From NCBI GenBank assembly GCA_964443225.1, contig CAYUCC010000010.1, positions 36,455 through 100,454 on the forward strand: a stretch of 64,000 nucleotides of DNA, written 5' to 3'. The notes under the pieces are model-generated. The model saw only the letters and a program-made list of their open reading frames with translations. It was not told the origin of the DNA and ran no database searches. Shown in pieces: positions 41,017-49,637 of this stretch. The position numbers and the translations under genes are program-made. The DNA is from SSC4 sp964443225. GTDB taxonomy: Bacteria; Chloroflexota; Anaerolineae; SSC4; Amarolineaceae. The first letter of the stretch is position 1. Each line of letters starts with the position of its first letter.

Positions 41017-43470
41017 ATGTCATCAGATGAAAAAACATTCCCCGCTGAGCCAACGGCCTACTGCGTCAAATGCCGTACCAGCCGGCCAATTACCGAACCC
41101 GCATACGTTTTCACCGTCCGCGGCCAGGCCGCCACGCGCGGTGTGTGCGGGACGTGCGGCACAACCCTGTTTCGTTTGGGAGAAACCCCGCAGCACGCCG
41201 GTCTGACGCGGCCGGTGGCCACGAATGGCGAAAAAGCCTCTGCCCGTGGCAAAACACCGCCGACCCGCCGCGGTGCTGCCGGCAACGGCAGCCGGCGGAC
41301 CGGCTTCCAAGGCAGCCTGGTGATCGTGGAATCGCCGGCCAAAGCCAGAACGGTCGAACGGATCCTTGGACGCGGGTATCGCGTGCGCGCCTCGGTGGGA
41401 CACGTGCGCGACTTACTGCGCTCGCAGCTCTCGGTGGACATCGAAAACGATTTCGAACCCAAGTACCGCGTACCAAACGAAAAGACACAGGTTGTCAAAG
41501 AGATCAAAGCCGAAGCCGCAGCCGCATCGCGGATTTTCCTGGCTACCGACCCCGACCGCGAGGGCGAAGCCATCGCCTGGCACCTGATGGAAGCCGCCGA
41601 CATCGACACCCAGCGCACGCACCGCGTGGTGTTTCACGAGATCACCCAGGATGCCGTGCAGGATGCCTTCACCCACCCGCGCGCCGTCGACATGGACCTG
41701 GTGAATGCACAGCAGACGCGCCGCATTCTCGATCGCCTCGTCGGCTACAAGATCAGCCCCCTGCTGTGGGATCGCGTACGCAGCCGCACCTCGGCAGGAC
41801 GGGTGCAGTCGGTTGCCGTACGTCTGGTCGTCGAGCGCGAACGCGAAATCCAGGCCTTCGTGTCCGAAGAGTACTGGTCGATTGCCGCCGAGCTGGCCCA
41901 GCAGGTGCCGCTGGGTGCGCGTAAGAACAAGACGCGCCCCACGTTTATTGCCCGCCTGGTACGCATTCGCGGCGAAGAGGTCGACCTGAAAAACGAGGCC
42001 GATACCCGCGCGATCGTGGACGAGCTGGAACGCGCCACCTACCAGGTGGCCAAGGTCAAGCTGGGCGAGCGGCGCCGCAAACCGGCAGCCCCCTTCACCA
42101 CCAGCACCTTGCAGCAGGAAGCCTCGCGCCAGCTCGGTTTTACCGCGCGTCAAACCATGCTCAATGCGCAGATTCTCTACGAAGGGGTCGATCTGGGCGA
42201 AGAGGGCAGCGTGGGTCTGATCACCTACATGCGTACCGACAGCACGAACGTGGCCAGGGTGGCACAGGACCAGGCACGGGAGTACATCCTGGCCAACTAC
42301 GGCCCCGAGTACGTCCCCGAAACCCCGCCGCAGTACAAGACGCGCGCCAAAGTGGCCCAGGAAGCACACGAAGCCATCCGGCCGACCGCAGTCACGCGCA
42401 CACCGGAATCGGTGCGTCCCTACCTCAAGCGGGAGCTCTATCGCCTGTACGAGCTGATCTGGAAACGTTTCGTAGCCAGCCAGATGGAACCCGCCGTGCT
42501 CGATACGATCACCGTCGACGTCGAAGCCGGGCCGGCCCAGGGCGAGCGCCCGTACCTGCTGCGCGCCACCGGGGTCCGTATGCGGTTTCCCGGCTTCCTG
42601 GTGGTCTACGAGGAATCACGCGATGAAGACGTCGCGTCCGACGGTGACGAACGTTGGCTGCCCGACCTGACGGAACAGGAGTGGCTCGATCTTATCCGTT
42701 TGCTGCCCGAACAGCACTTCACGCAGCCGCCGCCGCGGTACACGGAAGCCAGCCTGGTGCGCACGCTGGAAGAAAACGGCATTGGCCGTCCAAGCACCTA
42801 CGCCCCCATCATCTCGACGATTCAACAGCGTGGTTACGTCGAACGACGCGAAAAGCGCCTGTATCCCACCGAACTCGGCTTCGTGGTCAACGATCTCCTG
42901 GTGAAACACTTCCCAGACATCATCGATGTCGGTTTTACCGCACGCATGGAAGAACACCTGGACACCATCGCCGGCGGCGACGAAGCCTGGGTACCGGTGC
43001 TGCGCGAGTTCTGGAACACCTTCAGCCAGGACCTGGCCCGTGCCGAAGCCACGATGGAACAGGTCCAGGTGGACAACACCCCCACGGGGGAGGCCTGCGA
43101 AAAATGTGGCAGCCCGTTGATCATCAAACACGGGCGCTTTGGCAAATTCATTGCATGCAGCAATTATCCCGAATGCAAAAACACCAAGCCGCTGCTGGCC
43201 AAAGTCGGTGTGGCCTGCCCCCAATGCGGCGGTGACCTGGTCGAACGGCGCAGCCGGCGCGGCCGCGTCTTCTATGGCTGTGCGAACTACCCGCAGTGCA
43301 ACTTCAGCAGCTGGACACGCCCCGTCGTTACACCCTGCCCGCACTGTGGGGGCCTGATGGTGGTCAACGGCAAACAGGCTGCCAAATGTGTCAGCTGTGG
43401 CAAAACAACATCACTCGAAGCAGCAGACGAACCGGCCGCCGAAATCACGGCGGTCACCGCAGGAGGCTGA
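41017..43470 (+). CDS. topA: DNA topoisomerase I with N-terminal zinc domain
   Basis: An 817-residue type IA topoisomerase. ATG 41017 follows GTGGAG by six bases. Residues 1-50 form a small zinc-binding domain (CVKC...CGTC) placed before the Toprim domain. Toprim: LVIVESPAKARTVERILG, ATDPDREGEAIAWHL. The nucleophilic Tyr is in GLITYMRTDST (near residue 404), and ENGIGRPSTYAPIISTIQQRGYV follows. The C-terminus carries three Cys4 zinc ribbons (CEKCG...C...C; CPQCG...C...C; CPHCG...CVSC). It relaxes negative supercoils. The N-terminal zinc domain is an addition relative to E. coli TopA. Confidence 0.95.
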   Translation: MSSDEKTFPAEPTAYCVKCRTSRPITEPAYVFTVRGQAATRGVCGTCGTTLFRLGETPQHAGLTRPVATNGEKASARGKTPPTRRGAAGNGSRRTGFQGSLVIVESPAKARTVERILGRGYRVRASVGHVRDLLRSQLSVDIENDFEPKYRVPNEKTQVVKEIKAEAAAASRIFLATDPDREGEAIAWHLMEAADIDTQRTHRVVFHEITQDAVQDAFTHPRAVDMDLVNAQQTRRILDRLVGYKISPLLWDRVRSRTSAGRVQSVAVRLVVEREREIQAFVSEEYWSIAAELAQQVPLGARKNKTRPTFIARLVRIRGEEVDLKNEADTRAIVDELERATYQVAKVKLGERRRKPAAPFTTSTLQQEASRQLGFTARQTMLNAQILYEGVDLGEEGSVGLITYMRTDSTNVARVAQDQAREYILANYGPEYVPETPPQYKTRAKVAQEAHEAIRPTAVTRTPESVRPYLKRELYRLYELIWKRFVASQMEPAVLDTITVDVEAGPAQGERPYLLRATGVRMRFPGFLVVYEESRDEDVASDGDERWLPDLTEQEWLDLIRLLPEQHFTQPPPRYTEASLVRTLEENGIGRPSTYAPIISTIQQRGYVERREKRLYPTELGFVVNDLLVKHFPDIIDVGFTARMEEHLDTIAGGDEAWVPVLREFWNTFSQDLARAEATMEQVQVDNTPTGEACEKCGSPLIIKHGRFGKFIACSNYPECKNTKPLLAKVGVACPQCGGDLVERRSRRGRVFYGCANYPQCNFSSWTRPVVTPCPHCGGLMVVNGKQAAKCVSCGKTTSLEAADEPAAEITAVTAGG

Positions 43471-43474
43471 AACC

Positions 43475-44557
43475 GTGACGAATCCTCGTCTGGAACACGT
43501 ACGGGCCGCCATGGCCGAACAACACCTCGACGCCCTCTGGATCGGCTCGGCCGCCAACCGGCGTTACCTGAGCGGGTTCACCGGCTCAGCCGGCTGGCTC
43601 TTCGTGAGTACCGCATCGGCGGTCCTGCTCACCGATGGACGCTACGTGGCGCAGGCCGGCAGCCAGGCCCCCGATTTTTCCGTAGAGCTGGTCACACGCA
43701 GCCAGGAAATGGCGGCGTTCAAACAAACCATGGAAGCGTCCTCGGGCCGGCGGATTGGACTCGAAGCCAGCCACGTCACCCTCGATCAATGGCGGCGGTG
43801 GTTCGAACCCATCGACGCCGATTGGGCGTTCACGACCGGTCTCGTGGAAGGGCTGCGCTGCCAGAAGGATGCCACCGAGCTGGCCGCCATCGAAACGGCG
43901 GCCCAGGTGGCCGATCTGACGATGGCCTATGCGTACAGCGTGGCGCGGCCTGGCCTGAGCGAGCAGGAACTGGCGTGGATGCTCGAAGTCTACCTGCGTG
44001 AACACGGCGCCCAGGGTGTGGCCTTCGAGTTCATCATCGCCAGTGGGCCCAACAGCGCCCTGCCCCACGCCCGTCCCGGTGACCGCCTGATCCAGGCCGG
44101 GGAACCCATCACCATCGACCTGGGGGCGCGCCTGCCCAACGGTTATCACTCCGACCTGACGCGCACCTTCTGCCTGGGTGAACCCGCCGACGACCGGTTT
44201 CGGGACGTGTATACCACCGTGCGGGCGGCCCATCACGCCGCCCTGGCTGCGCTGCAGCCGGGTCTGCACGGCCGCGCCGCCGACGACGTGGCCCGTCAGG
44301 TGATCGCCAACGCCGGCTATGGAGAATACTTCAGCCACTCCCTGGGGCACGGCGTGGGCCTGGAAGTGCACGAAATGCCCGCCCTGGCACCCTCCAGCCA
44401 GGATACGCTGCCGGTGAACGCCGTGGTGACGGTCGAGCCCGGTATCTACATCCCCGGTTGGGGCGGGGTGCGCATCGAAGACCTGGCACTCATCACGCCC
44501 GACGGCTGCCGTCTGCTCAGCCACGCCGCCGAGCTGCCGGTGATTGTCCGTGGTTAA
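43475..44557 (+). CDS. M24-family Xaa-Pro dipeptidase/aminopeptidase
   Basis: A 360-residue creatinase/prolidase-type metallopeptidase. GTG 43475 has AGGAGG nine bases upstream, within the end of topA. The N-terminal creatinase domain (RRYLSGFTGSAGWLFVST) precedes the pita-bread catalytic domain with all five metal ligands: TIDLGARLPNGYHSDLTRTFCLG (two Asp), SHSLGHGVGLEVHE (His), VVTVEPGIY (Glu) and RIEDLALI (Glu). It hydrolyses Xaa-Pro bonds. Start of a co-directional run leading to the carbamate kinase and molybdenum hydroxylase genes; a link to them is not evident. Confidence 0.9.
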   Translation: MTNPRLEHVRAAMAEQHLDALWIGSAANRRYLSGFTGSAGWLFVSTASAVLLTDGRYVAQAGSQAPDFSVELVTRSQEMAAFKQTMEASSGRRIGLEASHVTLDQWRRWFEPIDADWAFTTGLVEGLRCQKDATELAAIETAAQVADLTMAYAYSVARPGLSEQELAWMLEVYLREHGAQGVAFEFIIASGPNSALPHARPGDRLIQAGEPITIDLGARLPNGYHSDLTRTFCLGEPADDRFRDVYTTVRAAHHAALAALQPGLHGRAADDVARQVIANAGYGEYFSHSLGHGVGLEVHEMPALAPSSQDTLPVNAVVTVEPGIYIPGWGGVRIEDLALITPDGCRLLSHAAELPVIVRG

Positions 44558-44632
44558 TGGTCCCCATGGGACGCGGTCCCGCTGACGCCGGGCGTTGGCG
44601 AGCCAGCCGCAGTTTTCACTCAAGAGGTGTTC

Positions 44633-45610
44633 ATGACAACGACGTCCACTTCCCATAAACCGCCGACCGCGATCATCGCCGTTGGCGGCAACTCCTTGAT
44701 TGCCGACAGCCAGCACCAACGGGTCGAACACCAGTGGGATGCCGTACGCGAAACCGCCACCCACATCGCTGGCATGCTGGAACGCGGCTGGAACCTCATC
44801 GTCACCCACGGCAACGGTCCCCAGGTCGGTTTCATCCTGCGCCGCAACGAACTGGCAGCCCACGAAGTGCATACCACCCCGCTCGACCTGATCGGCGCTG
44901 ATACCCAGGGTTCGATTGGGTACATGCTGGCGCAGGCGATGGGTAACGAATTCCACCGGCGGCGCATCCCGCGCCAGGTAGCGGCAGTGGTCACCCAGGT
45001 GGTCGTGGATGCAAACGATCCTGGCTTCAAGAACCCCACGAAGGGTATCGGCGGCTTCACCGACGAAGCAACCGCCCGCAAATTCGAGCAGCAGGGCTGG
45101 ATCGTGGTCGAAGATGCCGGCCGCGGCTGGCGGCGGGTGATCGCCTCACCGATGCCGCGGCGCATCGTGGAGCTCGAAGCGATCCGCGGTCTGGTCGATC
45201 TGGGTTACGTGGTGATTGGCGTCGGCGGTGGCGGCATTCCGGTCTTCGAGAACGACAAGGGCGAGCTGCGTGGCTGCGTTGGTGCCATGGGGGCCGTCAT
45301 CGACAAAGACCGTGCAACCGGGCTGCTCGCCAGTGATCTCCAGGTCGATCTGTTTTTGATCTCCACCGGTGTCGAGAAGGTTGCCATCCATTTCAACAAA
45401 CCCAACCAACAGTGGCTGGACCGGCTCACCCTCGACGAGGCCAAAAAGTACTACGCCGAAGGCCATTTCCTGAAGGGCAGCATGGGTCCAAAAATCGAAG
45501 CCGCCATCGATTACCTGGAAAAGACGCCCCACGGGAAAACGCTGATCACCAACCCGCAGAACATCGAGCGGGCGTTGGACGGCCAGACCGGCACGTGGAT
45601 CACACGCTAG
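44633..45610 (+). CDS. arcC: Carbamate kinase
   Basis: A 325-residue kinase: AIIAVGGNSLI, LIVTHGNGPQVGFILRRNE, DANDPGFKNPTKGIGGF, VIGVGGGGIPVFEN, AVIDKDRATGLLASDLQVDLFLISTGVEKV and FLKGSMGPKIEAAIDYLE. It makes ATP from carbamoyl phosphate and ADP in fermentative catabolism of arginine, agmatine, allantoin or purines. ATG 44633 has AAGAGG upstream. No arginine deiminase or carbamoyltransferase is nearby; the neighbourhood of an XdhD-like hydroxylase and SsnA points to purine or allantoin-type breakdown, as for E. coli yqeA. Confidence 0.94.
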   Translation: MTTTSTSHKPPTAIIAVGGNSLIADSQHQRVEHQWDAVRETATHIAGMLERGWNLIVTHGNGPQVGFILRRNELAAHEVHTTPLDLIGADTQGSIGYMLAQAMGNEFHRRRIPRQVAAVVTQVVVDANDPGFKNPTKGIGGFTDEATARKFEQQGWIVVEDAGRGWRRVIASPMPRRIVELEAIRGLVDLGYVVIGVGGGGIPVFENDKGELRGCVGAMGAVIDKDRATGLLASDLQVDLFLISTGVEKVAIHFNKPNQQWLDRLTLDEAKKYYAEGHFLKGSMGPKIEAAIDYLEKTPHGKTLITNPQNIERALDGQTGTWITR

Positions 45611-45659
45611 TGTCGGTGTTGGATGCATCAGCCATCGATCGACGATCTGTGGAGTGGGT

Positions 45660-46997
45660 ATGACAGCGGGATCTTCTCTCCATCAGGCTTCTGCGCCGCC
45701 CCATGTGGTGGCGCTGCGCTGTACGCGCTGCGGCGCCCTGTACGCGCCAGAGACAGTCGACACTGTCTGCCCGCAGCACGGCGATGAGGGCATCCTGGAT
45801 GTGGTGTACGACTACGCGTCGTTAGCACGCTCGCTCGATCCGGGTGACGTGGCGACGCATGGCGAGTTCAGCATGTGGCGCTACCGCGCACTGCTGCCGG
45901 TCTCCCCCACCGCGACGGTGCCACCGCTGCACGTCGGCGGCACCCCGCTCTACCACGTGCCGCGCCTGGGGGCACAGCTGGGCCTGCCAAACCTGTTTGT
46001 CAAGGACGACGGGCGCAATCCCACAGCGTCACTGAAGGACCGCGCCAGCGCGCTGGTGCTGGTCAAGGCGCAGGAACGACACGCCGCCATCGTGACGACG
46101 GCCAGTACCGGCAATGCGGCGGCGGCCCTGGCCGGCCTGGCGGCCAGCAGCGGGCAAACCACCGTCATTTTCGTGCCCAAAACCGCACCGCCGGCCAAAG
46201 TCGCCCAGCTGCTCACGTATGGCGCCACCGTGCTGCTGGTCGATGGCAACTACGACGCTGCGTTCGACCTGTGCCTGGCTGCGTCGCGCGAGTTTGGCTG
46301 GTACTGCCGCAACACCGGCTACAACCCCTATACTGTCGAGGGCAAAAAAACGGTCGCCTACGAAATATGCGCACAGCTTGGCGCCCGTCGCGGTGATGCC
46401 CCATTTTGCGCCCCCGACGTGATCGTCGTCTCGGTGGGCGACGGCAACATCATCACCGGCGTGCACCGCGGCCTGCAGGACCTGCTGGCTTTGGGCTGGA
46501 TCGATACGATGCCGCGGCTGGTGGCGGTGCAGTCCAGCGGCTCGGCCGCCATCTACAACGCCTGGGCCGCCGGGCACGACACCATCACGCCCGTGGCCGC
46601 CCATACGATCGCCGACAGCATCGCCGCCGACCTGCCGCGTGACGGATTGCGTGCCCTACGCGCCCTCCGCGAGACGCACGGCACAGCGGTCCAGGTCGAC
46701 GATGCCGAGATTCTGGCCGCCATGCCGCGCCTGGCCCGCGGCAGCGGCGTCTTTGCTGAGCCGGCGGGGGCGGCGCCCCTGGCTGGTTTGCAGCAGCTGC
46801 TCGACCACCCCCACATACCCGCGCGCGGGCAGTTGCCAAAGCACGTGGCACAGGGTACAATCGACCACGATGCCACGGTTGTGCTGCTGGTCACCGGCAA
46901 CGGCCTCAAGGACATTCAGAGCGCCATGCGAGCCAGCGGCACGGCGCCCATCATCGAGCCTTCCCTCGCCGCAGTGAAACGAGTGCTACAGCTATGA
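45660..46997 (+). CDS. thrC: Threonine synthase-like PLP enzyme
   Basis: A 445-residue fold-type II PLP enzyme. An N-terminal zinc ribbon (LRCTRCGALY...C) precedes the catalytic domain with the PLP lysine in DGRNPTASLKDRAS, TTASTGNAAAALAGLAA, CRNTGYNPYTVEGKKTVAYEI, and VSVGDGNIITGVHRGL. This matches threonine synthase, which converts O-phosphohomoserine to threonine. Its place between carbamate kinase and another PLP enzyme, with no threonine-pathway gene near, leaves room for a different beta/gamma-elimination role. ATG 45660 follows GGAG by five bases. The stop overlaps the next ATG (46994-46997). Confidence 0.8.
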   Translation: MTAGSSLHQASAPPHVVALRCTRCGALYAPETVDTVCPQHGDEGILDVVYDYASLARSLDPGDVATHGEFSMWRYRALLPVSPTATVPPLHVGGTPLYHVPRLGAQLGLPNLFVKDDGRNPTASLKDRASALVLVKAQERHAAIVTTASTGNAAAALAGLAASSGQTTVIFVPKTAPPAKVAQLLTYGATVLLVDGNYDAAFDLCLAASREFGWYCRNTGYNPYTVEGKKTVAYEICAQLGARRGDAPFCAPDVIVVSVGDGNIITGVHRGLQDLLALGWIDTMPRLVAVQSSGSAAIYNAWAAGHDTITPVAAHTIADSIAADLPRDGLRALRALRETHGTAVQVDDAEILAAMPRLARGSGVFAEPAGAAPLAGLQQLLDHPHIPARGQLPKHVAQGTIDHDATVVLLVTGNGLKDIQSAMRASGTAPIIEPSLAAVKRVLQL

Positions 46998-48382
46998 GTT
47001 CAATCATCACCGGTCCAACCTTTGCCGAGATGCTCGACCCCGCACGCATCGACCCCGCGGTCCGCACCCGCGCCCTGGACATGAAGACGCAGGATCCGCT
47101 CGATCCCATCAACCTGTTCAACATCACCTGGAAAGACGCCAATAACACGCCCTACTACCTGGTGCTGCCGCGCGAGCTCACTGGTGTGGCGGCCAACATC
47201 GTCGTCCTGTACAGCAAAGAATTCCCCACCGGTGCGCACAAAGTGGGTGCCGCGTACTCGGTGCTGGTCGAAAAGGAGCTGTTGGGCGAAGTCGATCCCA
47301 GCCAGCATACCCTGGTGTGGCCCAGCACGGGCAACTATGGCATTGGTGGGGCATGGGTGGGCTGTCGCATGGGCTTCGACAGCATCGTCGTCCTGCCCGC
47401 CGAAATGAGCAGCGAACGTTTCGAACGCATCCGCAGTTACGGCGCCCGCGTCATCGCCACGCCCGGCTCGGAATCGAACGTCAAAGAGATCTACGACAAA
47501 ACCTGGGAGCTGCGGCGCGACCCCAAGGTGCGGGTTCTCAACCAGTTCGAGGTGATGGGCAACTACCGGTTTCATTATTACGTCACCGGCAATACGATCG
47601 TCGAGCTGGCCGCGCTGCTGCACGAGCAGGGCATCGGCAATCGCAAGGTGGCGGCCTTCTGTTCGGCCATGGGCTCGGCGGGCACCATCGCCGCCGGTGA
47701 CCGGCTCAAGCAGGTCTGGCCCGATCATCGCATCATCGGTCTCGAACCGGTCCAGTGCCCCACCCTGTTCAACAACGGCTACGGCGCCCACGACATCCAG
47801 GGCATCGGCGACAAACACGTGACCTGGATCCACAACGTGCGCAACATGGACGCCGTCATATGCCTGGACGACATCGAGTGCAAAAAAGGGCTGCAGGTCC
47901 TGACCGACCCGGTTGGCCAGGAGACGCTGGCGCGACGCTACGGCATTCCCGCCGCCACGGTCGAAACCATGGCGAGCATCTTCGGCATCAGCGGCGTCTG
48001 CAACGTGCTCGGTGCGATCAAGACGGCCAAATACTACCAGCTGGGTGCCGACGAGACCGTGGTCACGATCTGCACCGACGCCATCGACCGCTACCATTCG
48101 GTGATGGCCTCGATGTCCGAGTGTTACGGCACCCTGGATGCCACCGAAACCGCCGTGCGGGTCGAGTCGATCTTCCATGCCCAGGGAACCGATTGGATTC
48201 GCGAAGGCACCGTGCATGCGCACGACTGCTGGCACAATCTCAAGTACTACACGTGGGTCGAACAGCAGGGCAAAACGGTAAACGAATTGGATGCTCAAAA
48301 GGACCCCGACTGGTGGCACCGGCACCAGGAGATGGTTTCCGACATCGACCGGTTGGTCTTGACCGCACGGCACAACGCCTGA
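46994..48382 (+). CDS. Fold-type II PLP enzyme of unassigned function
   Basis: A 462-residue enzyme of the cysteine synthase/tryptophan synthase-beta superfamily. The PLP lysine is in FPTGAHKVGAAY; the substrate loop is PSTGNYGIGGAWVGC; the phosphate-binding region is FCSAMGSAGTIAAG. The N-terminal part (about 70 residues before the core) and the C-terminal extension (HDCWHNLKYYTWVEQQG...) are longer than in cysteine synthase. It is not close to diaminopropionate ammonia-lyase YgeX in the motifs I can compare, although such a lyase would fit the cluster. It is translationally coupled to the threonine synthase-like gene and lies 11 bp before the hydroxylase genes. Confidence 0.75.
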   Translation: MSSIITGPTFAEMLDPARIDPAVRTRALDMKTQDPLDPINLFNITWKDANNTPYYLVLPRELTGVAANIVVLYSKEFPTGAHKVGAAYSVLVEKELLGEVDPSQHTLVWPSTGNYGIGGAWVGCRMGFDSIVVLPAEMSSERFERIRSYGARVIATPGSESNVKEIYDKTWELRRDPKVRVLNQFEVMGNYRFHYYVTGNTIVELAALLHEQGIGNRKVAAFCSAMGSAGTIAAGDRLKQVWPDHRIIGLEPVQCPTLFNNGYGAHDIQGIGDKHVTWIHNVRNMDAVICLDDIECKKGLQVLTDPVGQETLARRYGIPAATVETMASIFGISGVCNVLGAIKTAKYYQLGADETVVTICTDAIDRYHSVMASMSECYGTLDATETAVRVESIFHAQGTDWIREGTVHAHDCWHNLKYYTWVEQQGKTVNELDAQKDPDWWHRHQEMVSDIDRLVLTARHNA

Positions 48383-48392
48383 ACCACTGCCT

Positions 48393-49319
48393 ATGAGTCT
48401 CTGGCAGCACTACCACACACCATCGACCGTGACCGAGGCCCTGGCCACACTGACCGGCTACGACGGCGCGGCGCGCGTGGTGAGCGGTGGCACCGATCTG
48501 CTCATCGAAATGCAGCAGGGACGCGCACCAACCGTCGAGGCCCTGGTCGATGTCACGCGCATTGACGCGCTGCGCGCGCTGCGGTGCGAGGGTGATCACA
48601 TCGTCATCGGCGCCGCCGTCACCCACGCCGAGATCGTGGCATCGCCCCTGCTGCAAACCGACGCCACGTGCCTGGTCGAAAGCTGCGGTGTGGTCGGCGG
48701 ACCCCAGGTACGCAGCGTCGCCACGCTCGGCGGTAACGTCGCCCACGCCCTGCCTGCCGCCGATGGCACGATTGCCCTGTTGGCGCTCGATGCTCAGGCC
48801 CAGGTGGCGCGCTGGGTCGAGGGACAGGCCGAGCTGGGCAGCTGGCAGCCGCTGTCCACCCTCTTTGCAGGACCGGGCCGATCCACGGTGGACGCGACGC
48901 GTGAGCTGATCGTGGCGTTTCGCGTGCGCTGTGGGGAGAGCCGCGGCGGTGCAACGGCTCTGCGGGTGGGTTCGGCATTTGGGCGGATCATGCGCCCGCA
49001 GGGGGTCGCCCTGCCGATCCTGGGTATGGCCGTGCGCGTGATCCTTGCCGGCGACGATACACTGCACGACGTCGCCATTGCGGTTGGCCCCGCCGGTCCC
49101 GTCCCCTTCCGCGCCCACGCCACGGAAGACTATTTGCGCGGTCGTCACCCTGCGGACGCGATCGACGATGCCATCCGCTGCCTGCACGGCGAAGCCCACG
49201 TCCGCACCAGCCCCTACCGCGCCACCGCCCCCTACCGGCAGGAGATGTTGGGGGTACTGCTGCGGGAGATGCTGTCGCGGGTAGGGAGTAGGGAGTACGG
49301 AGTAGGGAGTACGGAGTAG
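48393..49319 (+). CDS. FAD-binding subunit of a molybdenum hydroxylase (YgfM/CoxM type)
   Basis: A 308-residue subunit. FAD motifs: VVSGGTDLLIEM (N-terminal pyrophosphate loop), DVTRIDALRAL, IGAAVTHAEI, VGGPQVRSVATLGGNVAHALPAAD and later FGRIMRPQGVALPILGMAVRV. It passes electrons from the FeS/Mo subunit to NAD or another acceptor. Its last ten codons (SREYGVGSTE) are read from the start of a GGAGTAS heptamer repeat, so the natural C-terminus has been altered by the repeat. The partner subunit follows after the 318-bp repeat region. Confidence 0.9.
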   Translation: MSLWQHYHTPSTVTEALATLTGYDGAARVVSGGTDLLIEMQQGRAPTVEALVDVTRIDALRALRCEGDHIVIGAAVTHAEIVASPLLQTDATCLVESCGVVGGPQVRSVATLGGNVAHALPAADGTIALLALDAQAQVARWVEGQAELGSWQPLSTLFAGPGRSTVDATRELIVAFRVRCGESRGGATALRVGSAFGRIMRPQGVALPILGMAVRVILAGDDTLHDVAIAVGPAGPVPFRAHATEDYLRGRHPADAIDDAIRCLHGEAHVRTSPYRATAPYRQEMLGVLLREMLSRVGSREYGVGSTE

Positions 49320-49628
49320 GGAGTAGGGAGTACGGAGTAGGGAGTAGGGAGTAGGGTTAGGAAACCAGGAGTCAGGGGTTGGGGGATCAGGCTTCAGGGA
49401 TTGGAGTTAGAGATCAGGAGTTGGGAATTCCAGAGGTCAGGGACTGGGGTTGGAAATCACAGGGGTCAGGGATTAGAGGTCAGGGTTTGGGGATTGGGGG
49501 TTAGGGGTCAGGGGTTGGAAATCACAGACGTCAGGGATTGGACACAAGGAATCCGGATGGAGCGAAAAGCCCACCCAACTCAGTGCGCGCCGCTCCCTAC
49601 TCCCTACTCCGTACTCCCTACTCCCTCC
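49281..49628. repeat. Heptamer repeat element with 32-bp perfect inverted ends
   Basis: GGAGTAC/GGAGTAG units (49281-49355) decay into degenerate GGGATCAG/GGGGTTGG-like heptamers (49356-49545), and the region ends with the opposite strand of the same units (49593-49624). Bases 49320-49351 are exactly complementary to 49593-49624, enclosing 241 bp. The segment between the FAD-subunit stop (49319) and the hydroxylase start (49638) holds no gene. Confidence 0.9.
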
Positions 49629-49637
49629 GAGGAAACG

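Noticed and set aside
43586..44956. Open frame of 456 codons on the minus strand
   Set aside because: Antisense to the M24 peptidase and carbamate kinase genes, both certain.
49401..49637. N-terminal extension of 79 codons for the hydroxylase
   Set aside because: It reads through heptamer repeats, and a good ribosome-binding site stands before ATG 49638, where the 2Fe-2S domain starts.
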